Assembly (NCBI GenBank): GCA_030036985.1
Contig: JASHSD010000645.1
Span: 1 to 7,892, forward strand
Source: Bryobacteraceae bacterium
GTDB taxonomy: Bacteria > Acidobacteriota > Terriglobia > Bryobacterales > Bryobacteraceae
Reading direction: 5' to 3'
Length of the DNA stretch: 7,892 nt
Of the stretch, positions 6,157 through 7,892 are shown piece by piece. The first letter of the stretch is position 1. Every line of letters starts with the position of its first letter. Under the pieces are notes generated by a model. The model was not told where the DNA came from and searched no databases. It saw nothing but the letters and a program-made list of their open reading frames with translations. The position numbers and the translations under genes were made by a program.

Positions 6157-6303
6157 TTGTGGGGCAGCGCTTCGGCGCTGCGGCCGGTCTTCCGGCCGGC
6201 CCTGGTTCAGGCAAATCGGCCGCATCGGGCCGATCAAACAATCGGCGTTGTTTGCGGACGCCGGGCAAAAGCCCGGCGGCAGGCTGAAAGCCTGACCCCA
6301 CAA
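6157..6303. repeat. Multi-hairpin repeat element 2 (TTGTGGGG...CCCCACAA)
   Basis: The 147-bp element is bounded by a perfect 8-bp inverted repeat (6157-6164 and 6296-6303). Seven hairpins lie inside: GCAGCGC/GCGCTGC around TTCG (6164-6181); GGCCGG/CCGGCC around TCTT (6182-6197); CCTG/CAGG (6201-6211); ATCGGCC/GGCCGAT (6215-6234); CAAACAA/TTGTTTG (6235-6254); GCCGGGC/GCCCGGC around AAAA (6260-6277); and CAGGCT/AGCCTG around GAA (6280-6294). Ends and architecture match element 1 at 2071-2161, while most internal stems differ in sequence. It ends 106 bp before the second response regulator's start. Confidence 0.85.
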
Positions 6304-6409
6304 GCAAATTTTAAGCGCCATCGGGCTTCAGTCTGTGACGTCTTCTTCACTCACCGTTTACGGTAGATTAACCCTCCTGTAACGCGCAGCCCGCTACGCT
6401 GAAAGTGCC

Positions 6410-7141
6410 GTGACAAAACGAATTGTCCTGATCGAAGACGATACCGATCTTTTCGCGTTGCTCAAGTACAACCTCGAAAAAGAGGGATTTGTCCTGACCG
6501 GATCGCAGACCGGACGTGGCGCGCTCGACCTTTGCCGCCGCGTTCGCCCCGACCTCATCCTGCTCGACATCATGCTGCCCGATTCCGACGGTCTCGACAT
6601 CTGCAAGGGCATTCGCAACGATGCCGAGCTGGCGCAAACGCCCATCATTTTTCTGACCGCGCGCGCTTCGGAAACCGACCGCATCGTCGGCCTCGAACTC
6701 GGCGCCAACGATTACATCGTCAAGCCGTTCTTCATCCGCGAGCTGATCGCGCGCATCCGGCTGCAGTTCCGCACGCAGGCCGCGCCGTCGCGTCTGCTCA
6801 AAGCGGGCGGTGTGGAACTCGACCGCAGCAGCTGCCAGGTGAAACTCGATGGCGAAAACCTTGCATTGACGGCCACTGAATTCCGGCTGCTCGAATTTCT
6901 GATGAGCCGGCCGGGCGTGGTCTTCAGCCGCGAACAGTTGCTGAACGCGGTCTGGGGACAGGACCGCGCCATCACCGACCGGACGGTGGACGTTTATATC
7001 CTGCGCCTGCGCCAGAAGATCGAGCAGGACGCCTCGGCGCCCAAGCTGATTCATTCGGTTCGCGGCTTCGGTTATTCCTTCGAGCCGCGCAATCAGGAAG
7101 CGCCGATGGAACTCGCCACCACCAACGGCAACGGCGATTAA
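6410..7141 (+). CDS. OmpR/PhoB-family response regulator (second copy)
   Basis: This 243-residue paralogue aligns without gaps to the first regulator over the receiver domain, with roughly half the residues identical by hand count. It keeps E9/D10, phospho-acceptor Asp53 in LILLDIMLP, Thr83 in FLTAR and Lys105 in IVKPF. The output domain carries LTATEFRLLEF, SREQLL and RTVDVYILRLRQKI, ending VRGFGYSFE, and is followed by a polar tail of about 18 residues absent from the first copy. The start is GTG 6410, which places the first beta-strand (RIVLIED) as in the paralogue. GAAAG at 6401-6405 is a weak possible ribosome binding site. The gene has its own 919-bp upstream region and so is probably transcribed separately. 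No kinase gene adjoins it; the next gene converges, with one base between stop codons. The target genes are unknown. Confidence 0.94.
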   Translation: MTKRIVLIEDDTDLFALLKYNLEKEGFVLTGSQTGRGALDLCRRVRPDLILLDIMLPDSDGLDICKGIRNDAELAQTPIIFLTARASETDRIVGLELGANDYIVKPFFIRELIARIRLQFRTQAAPSRLLKAGGVELDRSSCQVKLDGENLALTATEFRLLEFLMSRPGVVFSREQLLNAVWGQDRAITDRTVDVYILRLRQKIEQDASAPKLIHSVRGFGYSFEPRNQEAPMELATTNGNGD

Positions 7142-7142
7142 T

Positions 7143-7505
7143 TCAACTGCGCTTGCGCGGGCGCGTCACAAATTTGTACGCTATTCCGAGCAGGTCTCGC
7201 AACGCGTCCGGATTGACACGCGACAACCGCACCAGCACGGCATTGTAGCCGATGTAATGGTCGGTCACGTAGTAGACATCCGGGTCCGCGGAGAGCAGTT
7301 CGGCGCGGTCGTTGTCATCCATGCGCAGCATCAGGGAGTTGGGTTCCGCCGAGCGGTTTATGGCGACGCACGCCATGAGTTTCCCATTGACCTTGAGCGC
7401 CATCGCCCCGAAGGATGTGCCTGCTTTGACGCCGGGGAGGGTGAGACCGATATCGCGTACGGTGTCGAAGGTGACCGGAGTTCTGGCTATTGGTTGCTTC
7501 GGCAT
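7143..7505 (-). CDS. MmcQ/YjbR-family protein (DUF419)
   Basis: The product is a small protein of the MmcQ/YjbR family, which has a CyaY-like fold and is often described as DNA-binding-like; its function is not established. Family features visible are FDTVRDIGLTLPGV near the N-terminus, TSFGAMALKVNGKLMA, a MDDNDRAELL helix, DPDVYYVTDHYIGYNAVLVRL, and a C-terminal helix LRDLLGIAYKFV followed by a basic tail. I chose ATG at 7505-7503 (120 residues). A longer form would start at TTG 7523-7521, but that codon overlaps a consensus TATAAT on the same strand, so it is more likely promoter than coding. The gene converges on the second response regulator with a single base between the stops and no visible terminator between them. 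Confidence 0.88.
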   Translation of the reverse strand: MPKQPIARTPVTFDTVRDIGLTLPGVKAGTSFGAMALKVNGKLMACVAINRSAEPNSLMLRMDDNDRAELLSADPDVYYVTDHYIGYNAVLVRLSRVNPDALRDLLGIAYKFVTRPRKRS

Positions 7506-7522
7506 CAGTCGTACGGTTTTCA

Positions 7523-7528
7523 ATTATA
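7523..7528 (-). promoter_or_regulatory. Consensus -10 box (TATAAT) for the YjbR-type gene
   Basis: On the minus strand, bases 7528-7523 read TATAAT, a perfect sigma-70-type -10. Transcription would begin near 7516, about 11 nt before the ATG at 7505, giving a very short leader. No good -35 is visible 16-18 bp upstream. It supports the ATG start over the TTG at 7523. Confidence 0.45.
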
Positions 7529-7643
7529 GTCTGACCGGCCAAGGGCTGCGTTTCGCCGATGCGTCGCCCCCGAAATGCGCCCGACGAATCGACAACGAAT
7601 TCTGACGGGGCTTCCGAATAGCGGCGGGAAGGGCTGTTCTCAA

Positions 7644-7659
7644 CAGGAATCGATTCCTG
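7644..7659. promoter_or_regulatory. 16-bp perfect palindrome, possible operator
   Basis: CAGGAATCGATTCCTG (7644-7659) is its own reverse complement with no spacer. It lies between the minus-strand YjbR-type gene and a possible plus-strand gene at 7822. Its size and symmetry suit a dimeric repressor site. A spacerless palindrome is a poor RNA hairpin, which favours a DNA-binding role. No regulator can be named. Confidence 0.4.
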
Positions 7660-7803
7660 CTGGGCGTGGCTTCTCTCCGAGTGGCCGGTGACCCGGCCAG
7701 AGCGCGGCCCCCCACTGCTGGATTAGGTGGGATAGACTAACATTGCCGCTAACGGTTGCGCACCTGGCAGAGCGCGGAAATTTCGAGAGCAACCGGATGC
7801 AGA

Positions 7804-7809
7804 TACAAT
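7804..7809 (+). promoter_or_regulatory. Possible -10 box (TACAAT) before the last ORF
   Basis: TACAAT at 7804-7809 matches the -10 consensus at five of six bases. A weak -35-like TTTCGA sits 17 bp upstream (7781-7786). The start codon at 7822 would lie only a few bases from the expected transcription start, so the message would be nearly leaderless. Confidence 0.3.
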
Positions 7810-7821
7810 TGCGCCGTCGGC

Positions 7822-7892
7822 ATGACGATGAACCGCGAGAACGCCGATGCTTTGGATGCAAGAGAAAGGGTAGCGGCAGAACAAGCGGGAGG
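7822..7892 (+). CDS. Possible N-terminus of an unidentified protein, cut by the window edge
   Basis: From ATG 7822 an open frame runs to the window end: MTMNRENADALDARER, then VAAEQAG. The short sequence is charged and Ala/Glu-rich, as at the start of a helical cytoplasmic protein, and the TACAAT box lies just upstream. A second ATG two codons later (7828) is an equally good start. Only 23 complete codons are available, so chance cannot be excluded and no family was recognised. Confidence 0.35.
   Translation, partial: MTMNRENADALDARERVAAEQAG

Larger units (their letters stand above)
5491..6409. other. 919-bp intergenic region rich in repeats, no convincing gene
   Basis: No ORF here has protein-family motifs. 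The translated frames are Arg/Ser/Pro-rich, overlap on both strands, and look like read-through of repeats. From left to right the region holds two or three hairpins (5504-5566), the first 24-bp direct repeat (5594-5617), about 360 bp of unrecognised sequence, the second direct repeat (5978-6001), an 11-bp inverted repeat (6055-6120) and a multi-hairpin element (6157-6303). The last 106 bp before the second response regulator are the likely place for its promoter. No strong -35/-10 pair stands out; TAGATT at 6364-6369 is the best -10-like hexamer. The region may be a decayed insertion, but no transposase remnant is recognisable. Confidence 0.6.
7506..7821. other. Intergenic region with palindrome and several stems
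   Basis: No gene with recognisable motifs lies here. Besides the TATAAT for the YjbR-type gene and the 16-bp palindrome (7644-7659), it holds three inverted repeats: TGGCCGG/CCGGCCA (7682-7699), CCCAC/GTGGG (7711-7731) and CGGTTGC/GCAACCG (7753-7795). The last encloses the 8-bp palindrome GAAATTTC (7777-7784). The 10-mer CAGAGCGCGG occurs twice (7698-7707 and 7768-7777). The stems could belong to a structured RNA or leader, but no known riboswitch or tRNA pattern was recognised. Confidence 0.5.

Noticed and set aside
5736..6321. Minus-strand open frames of 126 and 192 codons in the repeat-rich gap
   Set aside because: They are Arg/Pro/Ser-rich, overlap in different frames and cross the inverted and multi-hairpin repeats; no protein-family signal.
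6330..6409. Pho-box-like half sites (CTGTGAC, CTGTAAC) before the second regulator
   Set aside because: Each is a lone half site without a well-matched partner at the required spacing.
7660..7800. tRNA or known riboswitch in the last gap
   Set aside because: Stems are present, but no cloverleaf with a T-arm consensus or known riboswitch core could be assembled.

Overview
The window is GC-rich by eye, uses TTG and GTG starts freely, and carries a chromosomal housekeeping cluster. Together with hairpin-rich TGTGGGG...CCCCACA intergenic repeats, this suggests an Acidobacteriota genome, possibly of the Solibacter/Bryobacterales type. That placement rests on remembered gene and repeat style, not on a marker gene, and is only moderately secure.

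Layout. At the left edge a minus-strand gene for a glutamine amidotransferase of the PabA/TrpG type starts at 257 and runs off the window. Forty bases away, on the plus strand, starts a 53-residue protein made almost entirely of four CXXCXGXG motifs (298-459). It is followed in the same reading frame by the lipid II flippase gene murJ (469-2067). A 91-bp multi-hairpin repeat fills most of the gap to a long RelA/SpoT-type (p)ppGpp synthetase/hydrolase (2200-4431). That gene overlaps a DUF971 gene by 4 bp (4428-4790), and an OmpR/PhoB-type response regulator follows after 7 bp (4798-5490). All of these genes from 298 on point the same way and could share a transcript.

The 919 bp from 5491 to 6409 hold no convincing gene but are rich in structure: two strong hairpins directly after the response regulator, a 24-bp perfect direct repeat 384 bp apart, an 11-bp inverted repeat, and a second, 147-bp TGTGGGG-bounded multi-hairpin element. 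A second OmpR/PhoB-type regulator follows (6410-7141). It is a gap-free paralogue of the first over the receiver domain. No histidine kinase is visible for either. A minus-strand MmcQ/YjbR-family gene (7143-7505) converges on it with one base between the stop codons. The last 390 bp contain a 16-bp perfect palindrome, several stems and possibly the first codons of another plus-strand gene.

How the genes fit together. The cluster joins cell-wall precursor export (MurJ), the stringent response (RelA/SpoT) and two response-regulator outputs; co-regulation is inferred from order and spacing only. The points most worth a second look are the mini CXXCXGXG protein fused in frame (through an amber codon) to murJ, the two modular hairpin-array elements that share ends and architecture but not most of their internal sequence, a possible alternative-pairing switch just before relA, and the orphan ATGA start after the first response regulator, where a kinase gene might be expected but repeats occur. 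I found no phage, CRISPR or defence locus.
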